Source of the DNA: Vigna angularis | Taxonomy: Eukaryota; Streptophyta; Magnoliopsida; Fabales; Fabaceae | Direction of reading: 5' to 3' | Assembly: GCF_016808095.1 (NCBI RefSeq) | Contig: NC_068974.1 | Coordinates: forward strand, 15,128,001 to 15,192,000 | DNA: 64,000 bases | Shown here: positions 1 through 10,010 of the stretch, piece by piece | Layout of the letters: each line of letters begins with the position of its first letter | How positions within the stretch are numbered: the first letter of the stretch is position 1 | Notes under the pieces: generated by a model | The model's database searches: none | Seen by the model: the letters and a program-made list of their open reading frames with translations, nothing else | What the model was told of the DNA's origin: nothing | Program-made: the position numbers and the translations under genes

Positions 1-840
1 TCCTTCACCTGGAAGTCACCGTTCATCTGGCCGACGATCAGTTAGGAGTCCGTCCGGCAAGTGATTCTCTTTTCCCCCATGTCTCTTGCCAACTCTAGGC
101 CGGCCACCAAGGCTTCGTATTCCGCTTGATTATTGGAGATCTTGAACTTAAATATCAAGGAGTGCTCCAATAGGAATCCGTTGGGGCCTTCTAACACTAT
201 GCCGACCCCACTGATTGATCTGCCGGACGCCCCATCCACGTACAAATTCCACTCCTCTCGGCTAGTGGGAGGTAACTCGGCCGCGAAGTCGGCTAGGTGC
301 TGGCCCTTGACCAACCCTCTCGGTTCGTAACATAGGCTAAACTCGGACAGTTCTACTGCCCATGCCACCATGCGTCCCGCCAGGTCTGGTTTCCTAAGGA
401 TTTTTGAGATGGGGAAATCAGTTCTGACGACGACCTGATGGCTTTGGAAATATGGTCGGAGACGCCTTGACGCGTTTAGTAAAGCAAGCGCTACCTTTTT
501 CACTTATTGATAGCGGGTTTCTGCGTCCAGGAGGGTGCGGTTGACAAAGTACACCAGCCTTGGTTGGGGCCGTTCCTGTGTTAACACGACGTTGATGGCC
601 GATTCTGACATGCCCAGGAAGACATGCAGGTCCTCCCCTGGCACAGGACGGTTCATCACGGGCAGGTTAAGCAAGATGGTTTTGACATCCTAAAAAGCTT
701 GTTTGCACTCGGCGTCCCATACTGAGCCAGCTCCCTTCTTCATCTTCCGTAGGACGGGTTTGACTCGTTCGACTAACTTTGGAATGAACCGTGACAATGT
801 TGTAAGGCGTCCAACGAGCCTTTGCACTTCTTTAAGGGTG
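1..840 (-). pseudogene. RT thumb, RNase H and second RNase H of Tat/Ogre element (partial)
   Basis: The best open stretch is 42-503. Its first half matches the RNase H that follows Ty3 RT (RLRPYFQSHQVVVRTDFPI, then the D-L-A-G-R-M region and GQHLADFAAEL). The second half begins an extra RNase HI-like domain with YVDGASG and NNQAEYEALVAGLELA, which carries the Asp and Glu expected of the active site. Upstream (504-840) the thumb and connection region can be followed in broken frames with stop codons. The role would be removal of the RNA strand during reverse transcription. The reading frame breaks again just left of 42, so no intact product is expected. Confidence 0.85.
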
Positions 841-1580
841 GTCGGGCTCTACATCTGCAGTACTGCCTCACACTTGTCGGGATTAGCTTCAATTCCTCTA
901 GACGTAAAGATGAAGCCCAAGAATTTCCTGGCCACTACCCCGAATGTGCATTTGGCTGGGTTCAGGCGCATCCCGAACTTCCTAACTTGGTGAAAAACTT
1001 CCTCCAAGTTCCTCACGTAGCCACCACCGTCCGCCGAATGGACGACCATGTCGTCCATGCATCTGCCAAGTAGGCCCGGCGTTCTTTAGGCAGAAGGGCA
1101 TCACCTCGTAGTAGAAGTTTGCCCTCTCAGTGATGAAGGTCGTCTTCTCCCGGTCAGGCCCATACATCGATATCTGATTATACCCAGAATATGCGTCCAG
1201 GAAGCTTAGCATCCGATGTCCGGAGGCGTCGTCTAGCAACACGTCTATGCTTGGTAGGAGATGAGAGTCTTTTGGGCAGGCCTTGTTCAGATCAGTGTAA
1301 TCCGTGCACATACGCCATTTCCCGCTAGTCTTTTTTACCATCACCACGTTGGCTAGCCAAGTGGTGTAGGTGACTTCTCTAACGAAGCCTACCTTCTTTA
1401 GCTTCCCGACCTCCTCTTCAATGGCTTTCCTCTTCTCCTCTCCTATCCTCCGCTTCTTCTATGCCACCGGACGGGCCTCCTTGAACAGTGCCAACTTATG
1501 GGACATGATCGAGGGGTGTATCCCCAGCATGTCGGTCGCCGTCCATGCGAACAGGTCCCTATTCTTCCACAGCAGCGACC
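841..1580 (-). pseudogene. Reverse transcriptase of Tat/Ogre element, frameshifted and internally deleted
   Basis: Two minus-strand ORFs cover the RT. The part at 982-1347 has VMVKKTSGKWRMCTDYTDLN, KACPKD, the LSFLDAYSGYNQI palm motif and a PFCLKNAGPTWQ segment. The part at 849-1058 has MDDMVV, the catalytic YxDD region with Tyr replaced (reads C-M-D-D), then NPAKCTFGV and KFLGFI. Between them, about 25 codons that normally join the NAG motif to the YxDD motif are missing, so this is a deletion as well as a frame change. Further upstream (1350-1580) the pre-RT region (KNRDLFAWTATDMLGI) is readable, with one stop codon. Confidence 0.87.
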
Positions 1581-1589
1581 TAAGCTCTT

Positions 1590-2679
1590 TCTACACTCCG
1601 GGCTCCAATCCCCGCGCTCAGTGCCTCCCGGAGGATCTTCTCCCTAGGGGCGTTCAGGGGGGTATACTATTGAAAACGGGGTCCCCGCCTTGGTTCCTTC
1701 TGCCTTTGATCGCCCGACTTTCCAGCCGAGCTACCGGGCTTCCCAACGTCCGACCTCTCCCCCCTAAGCTCCTGACTCTCCTTCTTGTAAGACAATTTCA
1801 TCTCCTCTACCCTTATCTTGTATGCCGCCCGTTCTGTCAACTCTTCGATAGTTTTGGGAGCCCGTCGATAAACGCTGTCTTTAAACGGTCCCGGCTTAAG
1901 CGTTGGGAGGATGTAGTGGAGGGCAAGCTCGGGGCTTAACGCCTTCACTCGCCGGACGGTCTTCTGGTATCGGTCCATGAACGCTCTCAGCGTTTCTTCC
2001 TTTCCCTGCTTGAGGGTGACCAACTCGAACACGGTCAGGTCTTGTGTGTTTTTGGCCGCGAATTGCCAGTTGAACAGTCGTGTCAGGCTGGCGAAATTTT
2101 CTATGGAGTTGGGGGGTAGAGAGTTAAACCATTCCAGTGCCTCGTCTTCTAAAGACAACGAAAACGCCCGACACCAAATAGCGTCGTTGCTTGTTCTGAA
2201 CGCCATGGCGTTTGAGAACGTTTTGATTTGGGCCTCGGGGTTCGTGGTCCCGTCATACATTTTGAATTGCGGTGCAATGAATTGTTCCAAAATCTGAACG
2301 TCCATTATGTTTTGGGCGAAGGGAAGCAATAGTGTGGAGGAAGGCTCCGGCTTCACGACCATCCGCCTATCCTCGGTCGCGCTCTCCGCGTGCACTGATT
2401 TAGCCTTGCTTCCTTTGGCCTCGGACTTTGTCGGCCTCCAAGTCTGGTCCCGTTCACTGTTGCGTTCCATGTGATCTTCCACATCGGCCTTTCCTTTCTC
2501 CTTAGCCCGCTCGTCCTCCCCGTCCTTTCCCGCGATCTCCCGGGCTATCCGGGCCTCGCAATCAGCCTTAACCGCCGCCAGCTCGTTCTCATACGTTGTT
2601 GCATCTCATCCATGTTTTGTTGTAGAACTCTGATCATCTCAATCGGGTCATCCATGCTCATATTTCTCGTGGTCACCAT
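1590..2679 (-). pseudogene. Gag of Tat/Ogre element, one frameshift, joined directly to pre-RT
   Basis: The ATG is at 2679 (product starts MVTTRNMSMDD), about 20 bp after the primer site. A one-base loss near 2597 shifts the frame; the rest of Gag is open at 1667-2482. It contains the retrotransposon gag domain (EALEWFNSLPPNSIENFASL, then FNWQFAAKN and the LKQGKEETLRAFMDRY block), followed by a basic tail. After a QYTPLNAP segment near 1660 the sequence jumps near 1600 into the region before RT. The CCHC knuckle and the aspartic protease are absent, so this copy has lost about a kilobase by deletion. Confidence 0.85.
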
Positions 2680-2698
2680 TGGGTTTATAAAACTACAC

Positions 2699-2718
2699 GA
2701 CCCCACGGTGGGCGCCAA
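2699..2718 (-). promoter_or_regulatory. Primer binding site of Tat/Ogre element
   Basis: On the minus strand the sequence directly after the LTR is TTTGGCGCCCACCGTGGGG. The TGGCGCC start is the usual form of a Ty3 plant primer site, complementary to the CCA-ended 3' end of a tRNA. It lies immediately between the LTR end (2720) and gag and so fixes the element's orientation. Confidence 0.8.
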
Positions 2719-2719
2719 A

Positions 2720-3347
2720 TGTTTCGGATGTGAGGGGCTGTGTCGTCCAATGTCTCCACGTCCTCCTCTGCTCGTACTTCGTGTGTCCGGTCCTCCGTTG
2801 TCAAAGTCAGTTGAGATGCAATGGCGTTTTTCTATCGAACAGTAATAAATGTGCAGTAAATGCAACCTATCTACTACTCACTCTGGATCTGTATTTATAG
2901 TTTTCGCTATGGGCTTGGGATTAGTGAAAAGTTAATCACGGCCCAAATTCAGCCCAATAGCTTTTAACCTCAACTTACCTTAAACCTGGTTAATTAGCGA
3001 TATGGCCGACCGGTCTCCTAAAGTTCGGCTTTTGGACCAGCCGACCCCTATAAGCGGCATGTGTAGCAAACGGCATGTCCGGCCGACCTTTTAGTGTATC
3101 CGGATGACGAGGTAAGGTTGCGTGATCTCGGACGCATGGACGTCCGATTTATTGCGTCGAACCTTCGATGACGAACCAAAGAGTAGCGTGTTTGGTCCAC
3201 TGTAGACGTCCGGCCTATCTGATGTCCGGGCCCTACTGGTACACAAAACAATTTGTTTGGAGTTAATATATTGTTAATATATACGTGAGTGACTATATCA
3301 TTATCAAACAAATTATTAATGTGACTTCCTGAACAAGGATCCCAACA
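2720..3347 (-). repeat. 5' LTR of the Tat/Ogre element
   Basis: The 628-bp segment begins TGTTGGGATC and ends ATCCGAAACA when read on the minus strand, so it has TG...CA ends, and it abuts the primer site. A TATA box (TATAAATA on the minus strand) lies at 2892-2899, dividing U3 from R/U5. The matching 3' LTR would lie outside the window. The base next to the outer end is 3348, where TTTAT would be the target duplication; this cannot be confirmed here. Confidence 0.75.
2892..2899 (-). promoter_or_regulatory. TATA box in the Tat/Ogre LTR
   Basis: TATAAATA on the minus strand, in a locally A+T-rich patch of an otherwise G+C-rich LTR, about 175 bp before the LTR end. Position and sequence suit a Pol II core promoter driving transcription leftwards into gag. 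Confidence 0.6.
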
Positions 3348-3424
3348 TTTATGAACCAAAGTAAATTATAAAACCATATAAGTGGTAAAAATAGGTTGTC
3401 AAAGAGGAAGATTATGTTGTATGA

Positions 3425-5540
3425 GTGCATTTAGATAATCAAAACAAAAGTGACCATGTTAAAGAAATTTGTGCTGAGCCAATAACAATGTTAACACCAA
3501 ATAAATTTGTTTGGAAGGTAATTAAACTTGAATTAAGGTCAAAGACTTCTAAAGATGGTAGAAACAGTCCCCGCAGGTGGAACCTAGCTAAGCTCTATGA
3601 AGAAAAATACATTCCCAAACCCAGAACATATTACCCACAATGTCAAACCAAAACGCAAGGATTTATTTAGGAGCTTGTTATGCCATTTGGATTGTCTAAT
3701 CCCCCTGCATTCAGAGCCTTATGAATGAAGTATTCCAAGGTATTCTCCAAAAATTTGTCTTAGTTTTTCTTTTTATGATATCCTTGTCTATAGTCCCTCG
3801 TGGTCTTCTCACTTGCAACATTTGGAAGTGGTTTTGAAATGATTACAACAGAACTAGTTGTTTGCAAGAATGTTCAAGTGCTCATTCAAATTACAACAAA
3901 TAGAATATTTCAGTCACACTATTTCTGGCAAAGCTGTGGCAATGGAGAAAGACAAAATCCAAGCAGTGATAAACTAGCCTATTCCTCTAAATCTTAAGCA
4001 ATTGAGGGGGTTCTTGGGACTTACATGATACTATAGAAGGTTTATCAAAGGTTATGCATCTATAACTGGCCCTTTATGCCATTACGGAAACAGTGGCTAA
4101 ATTTAGGCATTATTTGCTGGATCATAAATTCATCATAAGAACATATCAGAATCCGGAGTAGCAAAAGTGGTTGCACAAGCTTTTGGGGTATGATTTCACA
4201 ATAGAATACAAACAGGGAAAAGATAATGTTGTTGTTGATTCCGTTTCTAGATCCTTTCATGTGGCGCTATCCCAACCTCAATTTCACTTCATTGCCTTAT
4301 TGAAAGAAGCATTACTTGTCTATTCCAAGTTGAAAAAGATTATAGATGCTTGCTTGCAAAACCAACCTCCTAAACCTCATTGTGACCACACTTTGTTTTT
4401 CATGATCATTGGTAGTTTAGTTATTCCAACTGATCATTCCATAGTTCTGCCACATGTGGTCATTCGGTTATTCCAGAACTTTTGATAGAATTTCTTCTAA
4501 ATTTTAGTGGCAAGGGTTGAATACTGTTGTCAAAGAATTTGTTCAAAATTGCTTGATTTGTTGGCAAGCAAAGACTTGTAATACTCTTCCCTCAGGGTTA
4601 TTACAACCACTTCTAATTCCTGATCTAATTTTGGGAAGCCATAGGTATGGATTTCATTACTGGACTTACACCATCTCATGGCTTTACAGTGATCTTGGTA
4701 GTAGTTGATAGAGTGTCTAAGTATGACCATTTCTCTCCTTTGAAAAAAGATTACACCATTGGACAGGTGGCAGAGAATTTTGTGTCAACGGTGATTAAAC
4801 TACATGGATTCCCAAAAACTATAATCTCAGATAGGGACAATTTTTTCACTAGCCAATTTTGGCAACATTTGTTCGGGTTGAGTGGTAGCACACTTAGTAT
4901 GTCAACTGCTTACCACCCGTAATCTGATGTCAATTTGAGACTGTGAACAAGTGTTTGGAAATGTATTTAAGATGCTTCACTTTTCAAAACCCTAAAAAGT
5001 GGATCAAATTCTTGCCTTGGGCTGAATTCTGGTATAACACTTTCTATCACCATTGCATGGGCATGACTCCTTTCAGGAATGTATATGGAAGAGACCTCCC
5101 GCAACTAGTCAAATATGTGCCTGATCCAGCGAATTTGATTTCAGTTCAAGAGCAATTGTTGTAGAGAGAGATCATTATCTACCATCTTAAGCATAATATT
5201 CATCGAGCTCAATAAATAATGAAGAAAAATGCATATCATAAATGGATGGATGTGGAGTTTAAGGTTGGAGATAAAGTGTTGGTCAAGTTGCAACCTTATA
5301 TATAGACAATATCTGTTGCTTTAAGGAAAAACCAGAAAGTAAGTTTGAGGTTCTTTGGTCCTTTCTCATTTATTGAAAGGATTGGCAAGGTTACTTTCAC
5401 GATAATATCCTTCTTTTGAGGTACTCGACCTCAACATCATTTATTGTACCATTATCCACGGTGATACTAAAGATTCGTTTCAACTACCAATTATTCAAAC
5501 AAGTCTCAACAATGTTTAGTAATGAGCTTCCTAAATGTCC
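3425..5540 (+). pseudogene. Decayed chromovirus (Ty3) pol: RT, RNase H, integrase, chromodomain-like end
   Basis: Fragments in all three frames follow Ty3 pol order. Near 3676 there is MPFGLSNPPA of RT; 3870-4085 matches RT thumb/RNase H (LRGFLGL then YRRFIKGYA). At 4186-4260 the RNase H end reads YDFTIEYKQGKDN. The integrase core is at 4647-4922 (MDFITGLTPSHGFTVILVVVD with the first Asp; HGFPKTIISDRD with the second Asp) and continues at 4943-5164 (WYNTFYHHCMGMTPF). At 5220-5410 a sequence resembling the integrase end and chromodomain (VGDKVLVKLQPY; FFGPFSFIERIG) follows, which points to a chromovirus. There are many stops and no recognised LTRs. The upstream ORF 3425-3670 is unrecognised. 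Confidence 0.8.
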
Positions 5541-6394
5541 CGTTATCTGAGAAAAATTCAAAATTTTCGTTTGAAGTTTTCAATCATTATCAATAAAGTG
5601 ATCTGTTAAACTCATGTAGTTTAAGTTTTGGATCGAAGTCCATGTGTATGTAGTTAAGCAAACCCTCTCAAACTCCTTTGCTAGAAAGATTTTCATCTTT
5701 ACTTTTTTCTCTTCGTAGAGTTCCCACATTTCATGCCTCAATGTAGTGCAGGATGAGACTTCAAATCATGGTTGAAAGAACCATACAAAGTCACGAAAGT
5801 CTTCGTTTTCCACAAATTGAAAAGGAAACTTAGACTTCACAAGCTTCTTTACCAATTTCATTCTATATGAATTTTGGTCAAATTTAGAAATAATTGGTGA
5901 AGGACCAACATTAACTTTTGTAGTTGACAATGAAAGTTTTTGCCTTTTGAATGTTTCTCTATTAGAATTTTCTTTTCATATCGTCAAATAATTTCTCATC
6001 GTCAAATGATTTCTCATCCCACTAAATATTTAATTAAATCACCTTAATAATTGCATTTATCCTTCTTCTCATAATAAGACTTTTGTTTAGTAAAATGTGT
6101 TCACACATCTTTACTATTATCAAGTGATGACGTATCGATACACAAGGTAAATGATCAATTCCGAAAGTATTTAGTGTGAGAGTTTCTACGGTTTCTGGCA
6201 ATATAAAATCCATGTAATAACCCGAAATTAAGATTTAAAATTTTCAAGCATTGCTATTAATGGGAAACAGAAATGGAAGAAGCTTCAATTGTCTATACAA
6301 ATGTATTACCTTCTTAAAATTTCCCATTCATACACACTATTAAGTTATTTGTTATGTCATGGGTCAAGCTGATATTATCTGCTTTCTTTTCCAG
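5541..6394. other. A+T-rich spacer, nothing recognised
   Basis: No coding signature, terminal repeat or RNA gene was recognised. It probably contains the decayed 3' end of the chromovirus and the upstream part of the recA pseudogene; upstream recA exons were looked for and not seen. Confidence 0.4.
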
Positions 6395-7086
6395 ATATTT
6401 GGACCAAAAAGTAATGGGAAAACCACCCTTAGATCTTCATGCCACTGCAAAAGTGCAGGTAACTTATCTGTCTTGAGTTTTTCAAATCATTAACTCTTGA
6501 TCATGAAGAATCACTTAATATAAAAGAAAAATCTGGATCAATGTGCTTTTTTTTTATGATGTGCAGAAGTTAGGGAGGCAATGTGATGCTTGTTGATGCA
6601 GAGCATGCTTTTGATCCTGCATATTCTAAATCATTAGAATATCCATCTACTGCTTGATTTCATGTACTCCTGGTTATAATTTAAGGAGTGCATTTTTTTA
6701 ACTACATTTTTTCATATAAATGCACAAGGGGAAATCAGAATGCAACAAATTGGATTACTAGATGTCTGGAAATACATCTAAAGCTGGTTGTACTCTTGTA
6801 TTTTTGAATCAAATAAGATATAAAGCACTTGTGCTTAATTAGTCTAACTTCTCTTTCGGATGAACGCATACATTTCATTATGACTATTCCAACTGCTTAC
6901 TCAATCAATGGAGTTCAATGTTTATATATTTTTAAACCTCTAGTTCTTGTTAATATGATTATTTTTTTTTATTTAATTTTGTAGATTGGTGTCTATTATG
7001 GAAATCCAAAAGTGAACAGTAGAGGAATTGCATTGAATTTATTTTCATCACTTCGGCTAGAAGTTCGTCCTATAGGGAAGATAAAG
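6395..7086 (+). pseudogene. recA-like (organellar DNA recombinase) pseudogene with introns
   Basis: Four exon-like blocks match RecA in order. Exon A (6395-6458) follows a ...TTTTCCAG acceptor and gives the Walker A loop (GPKSNGKTT), then after a one-base frame change LHATAKVQ, and ends at a GT donor. Exon B (6567 to about 6637) follows GTGCAG and, after another frame change, gives the Walker B region (VMLVDAEHAFDPAYSKSL). Block C (about 6730-6824) gives GEIRMQQIGL and, after a deletion, MSGNTSKAGCTLVFLNQIRYK. Exon D (6985-7086) follows TTTTGTAG and gives IGVYYGNP through [11 protein letters not shown]. RecA aligns homologous DNA for recombination; plants keep nuclear copies for mitochondria and plastids. 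The introns show a DNA-level copy, not a retrocopy. The N-terminal targeting region, part of the core between B and C, and the C-terminus are missing. Confidence 0.82.
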
Positions 7087-7939
7087 TTTGTAATCTCAAT
7101 AACACTGTCATAGCATAATCTTTTATATTATCTTAAACCTTATTATTTCCCAGAGGCATCTCCTAACTATCACTGATGACCAAAACCTTTTTATAAACTA
7201 TCAACTCCAGAGGAGCTTCTGATAAACTGATAGTCTATCAACAATGTATGGGAACCACATGGCAATATGAATACGATTAATCTAATCGATAGTGTACAGT
7301 GGAATGGGAAAAAAAGTGTCACATAACATAAAAGAAATATTATCATTTTGCTTGTATGAGAGGGCACCAAAATCTATAACGAGGTCTTTCCTTTGGGTTA
7401 CAACTACACCAAAATGTGGTTGGATTTCAAAGACTAGATGCTACAATTCAAGAATTCCTAACACCTTTTCATTAAATAACACATACGTGAATTGATTGCT
7501 TTCCGATTTTATTTATCGCTTTTGAGAGGCAAAGGGAAAAAGATTCATATCTTTAGGTGTTCTGAGAACACTTCTCCTTTAGCTGGAAAGAAAAATAAAG
7601 AGATATAACTCTTTAACATCGAGGGAGAGCCTTCGACAGTGGTAGAGCCTTCTATGGTGGTGATTGAGAAAGGATTGTGATGGGTGATGGTGGTGATTGA
7701 AAAAAAATTGTGACTGAGAAACCAATTGAAAAGAAACATAAGCCACTGTTCAAGAATTAACTACACTGAAAATCTACTACGATCATTTTTTCTAAACTGA
7801 ACTACTAAATAATATAATTGGTTTTTAGTAAAAATAGTTTAGGTTTTTTAAGTATAAAACAATATAGATAAGGTATTTAAGTTAATTATACCCAACCCTG
7901 AATATTGGCACTCAAGTTTCACTATATTAAACATCTTCA
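7087..7939. other. A+T-rich spacer, nothing recognised
   Basis: The short ORFs at 7292-7495 and 7545-7739 have no recognisable domain. The second is low-complexity, built on a repeated GGTGGTGATTGA-like phrase near 7650-7700. Confidence 0.4.
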
Positions 7940-8300
7940 TCCATCACCCTAACATATAATCTTTTGGCAATGGTAAGAGGAAGGCGGTCTTCATTTCAAT
8001 CTACTCCAACTCAATGTTCATAAATGTCATTAGTGCAAGAAGAACCCTATGAACATGTGTCTGGCTACAGGTAAGAAGATGTCATTTAAGTACATTCCTT
8101 TCTTTCTATACCTTTTGCCCACTAGATCAGTCTTATACTTGATAGATTCATCATCACAAATAGATGCTCCAAAAATTTTAACTTCAATATTAGACATTTC
8201 CAAGTTAAAATTTCCAACCTTTTTTCTTTGTAGACCCAATTTCATCCTACAACCTTTGTTCCTTAAGGCAATTCCATTAAATCATAAATTTCATTCTTCA
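7940..8300 (-). pseudogene. Ty1/copia reverse transcriptase fragment
   Basis: The minus-strand ORF 8030-8245 ends with IKYKTDLVGKRYRKKG and IFLPVARHMFIG, a diverged copy of the copia RT start (KARLVAKG...FSPVAR). Immediately after, near 8000, EMKTAFL resembles the MDVKTAFL motif that follows in copia RT. No LTRs were found around it, so it is an orphan scrap. Confidence 0.6.
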
Positions 8301-9000
8301 TAAGGGCCTAAAATTCCTCATGTAGAACCACAATCCAAATTATTAGTGATTATCAAGTTGATTATAGAAGGTTTTTCAAGATTTTGATGATGAAGATTAA
8401 TAATTGTATTTATGTTATAAGTTGTCATGAATGAATGTGTCTAATCATGAATATAGTAAAATTATGTATGTTGAAGATCTCACATCGAATAAGAATAAGA
8501 TCATATTATAATATATAATTTAGGTGTAATTATCATTTTAAAAGTCAATTTTGCATTATTAAGTTAGAATAAACCAATTTGATGAAAATGTATCAACGTC
8601 ATTAAGTGTTTATCCTAATCAAGTTTATTCGGGTTACTATGTCATTATTATTAGACTCTTGTTAGATCACTCACTAATATCTAATTCCTCACTTGAGATA
8701 TTCATTTTTCAATATGAGAGGTGTATTGAAAATCTCACATCAACTAGGAGTAAATCTAGATTATAACACAAAAATAGGGTGTAATAATCCTTATATGTGA
8801 AAGTGTTTGGGGCATATCATTTGAGTATTGTACACTTAGACAATATAGAGGGTAAGATGATCTGACAAATATTTTTGCAAATGAGTTTTAAAGACTGAAT
8901 GTTGTTTAGATTAGTTTAACAAGTATAACATGCAATATAATAGATTAGGGGAAAATGAGTTACTCATGAATTTTTTGTATTGATTCATCTAATAGTGCAG
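8301..9000. repeat. Spacer with two diverged LTR-start-like copies
   Basis: Near 8465-8530 (GTTGAAGATCTCACATCG, then AAGATCATATTATAATATAT) and near 8722-8800 (TTGAAAATCTCACATCAAC, then a similar A+T-rich run and GGTGTAAT) the same order of words recurs. The pattern resembles the start of a common plant LTR family, but no full LTR could be delimited. The rest of the stretch is unremarkable A+T-rich sequence. Confidence 0.35.
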
Positions 9001-9014
9001 ACTAAATCTAGTTC

Positions 9015-9569
9015 TTGACCAAAACTAGTCATGTTTCATTAAGAGGATTATTGGTGCATAGTATAGATGAGATCCCTATTATTCTTGGAAGGCCATTCAT
9101 GAAAATGGCCAAGCTTATCAACAATATTGATGATGGAACTATAGCACTCAAAGACCAAGAAGAGGAGGTGATATTTAGCGTCTTCAATGTTGAGCAGCAG
9201 ATCCAAGTGAAGAAGACTAGTCTCGAAGCTGCATGTGAAGATGCACCAGGGACTAGTACAAAAGTTGTTAAGCCAAGCAAGAAAGCTAAAAATTGTTTCC
9301 TGTCACAAGTGAAGGAAGAAGAAAAAGACAGCAAAGGAAAAAGTGTTCATCAAGACTCTTTGGTCAAACATGAAGAACTCAAACCAGGCATACTAGTGAG
9401 ATTCAACAACAAATTTTTGGTTGTGAAAGAACTTAAAGCTGATGGACTGATAGAGATTGAATCTCCAATTTCAAGAAGAGTCAAGAAGGTGAACAGGAAG
9501 CTGCTGAAGATAAGTTGGTGTGGAGAAAGACACGAAAACACCAAGATTAAAGATGTGACGGGAGCTTGA
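9015..9569 (+). pseudogene. C-terminal end of Athila-like gag-protease polyprotein
   Basis: The open stretch starts within the protease domain at the flap/end region IPIILGRPFMKMAKLINN, matching residues of the E1 protease (IPIILGRPFMKTARAIID), and then follows the same lysine/glutamate-rich tail through LIEIESPISRRVKKVNRK to a stop at 9567-9569. The active-site Asp part of the domain is absent, so it cannot be a functional protease. About two thirds of positions look alike between the two copies by eye. It is a truncated remnant, not a separate gene. Confidence 0.78.
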
Positions 9570-9572
9570 TGG

Positions 9573-9620
9573 TGTCTAGCTAATGACTTTAAAGAAGCGC
9601 TTACTAGGAGGCAACCCAGT
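9573..9620 (+). repeat. GGGAGGCAACCCAGT post-gag motif, copy in relic
   Basis: Directly after the gag-protease stop codon lies a ~48-nt block: CTAGCTAATGAC, TTAAAGAAGCGCTT, then GGGAGGCAACCCAGT (first G diverged). The same block occurs at the same place in E1 (17888-17939) and again at 18173-18220. In this copy the left side of the closing stem (TGGTGT) is decayed. Confidence 0.6.
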
Positions 9621-9719
9621 TTCTGATTTTTCTTTTTTCTTGATTATTTGTGTGGTTTGGATTTGATTTTTCTTTGTGTGTTTGAGTTTTTTTTAGGTTA
9701 TATGTTGCTTCTGATGGCA

Positions 9720-10010
9720 GTGATGACAACATCTACTAATGGATGCTAGGAGGACTCAGATAACAATATTTACTGATGGATGATGTTATGATGAGGATGA
9801 TGAATGATAGCATATACTGATGGATGCTGCTACAATATCTATTGATGGATGTTGCTATGATAAGAATGAGCAATAATAGCACCTACTGTTGGATGCTATG
9901 TGATTAAGCATCTACTGATGGATGCTATGAGATTATTGATGGGTGTATTGTTGGTGTCTACTGATGGATGCTAGAAGATTCAGATGATAGCGTCTACTAA
10001 TGGATGCTAT
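9720..10010 (+). repeat. Array of ACTGATGGATGCT stem-loops in relic
   Basis: Eight to nine imperfect copies of a ~20-nt element of the form AGCATC-TACTGATG-GATGCT, spaced irregularly. The best-paired copies are AGCATC/GATGCT near 9907 and ATAGCGTC/GATGCTAT near 9987 (with one G-U pair). Others have one mismatch or keep only a four-pair stem. It is the same family as E1 18022-18163 and 20329-20354. Confidence 0.65.

Larger units (their letters stand above)
1..2719 (-). mobile_element. Ty3/gypsy element of Tat/Ogre type, internal region, cut by window edge
   Basis: Read on the minus strand, this holds primer site, gag, reverse transcriptase, RT-linked RNase H and a second RNase H, in the order expected for a Ty3 element of the Tat/Ogre group. 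Two RNase H domains in series are typical of that group. The element enters at its 5' LTR (2720-3347) and leaves the window at position 1, so integrase and the 3' LTR are not visible. It is decayed: gag has a frameshift, the zinc knuckle and protease are missing, and the RT is in at least two frames. Base composition is clearly more G+C-rich than the A+T-rich sequence to its right. Confidence 0.88.
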
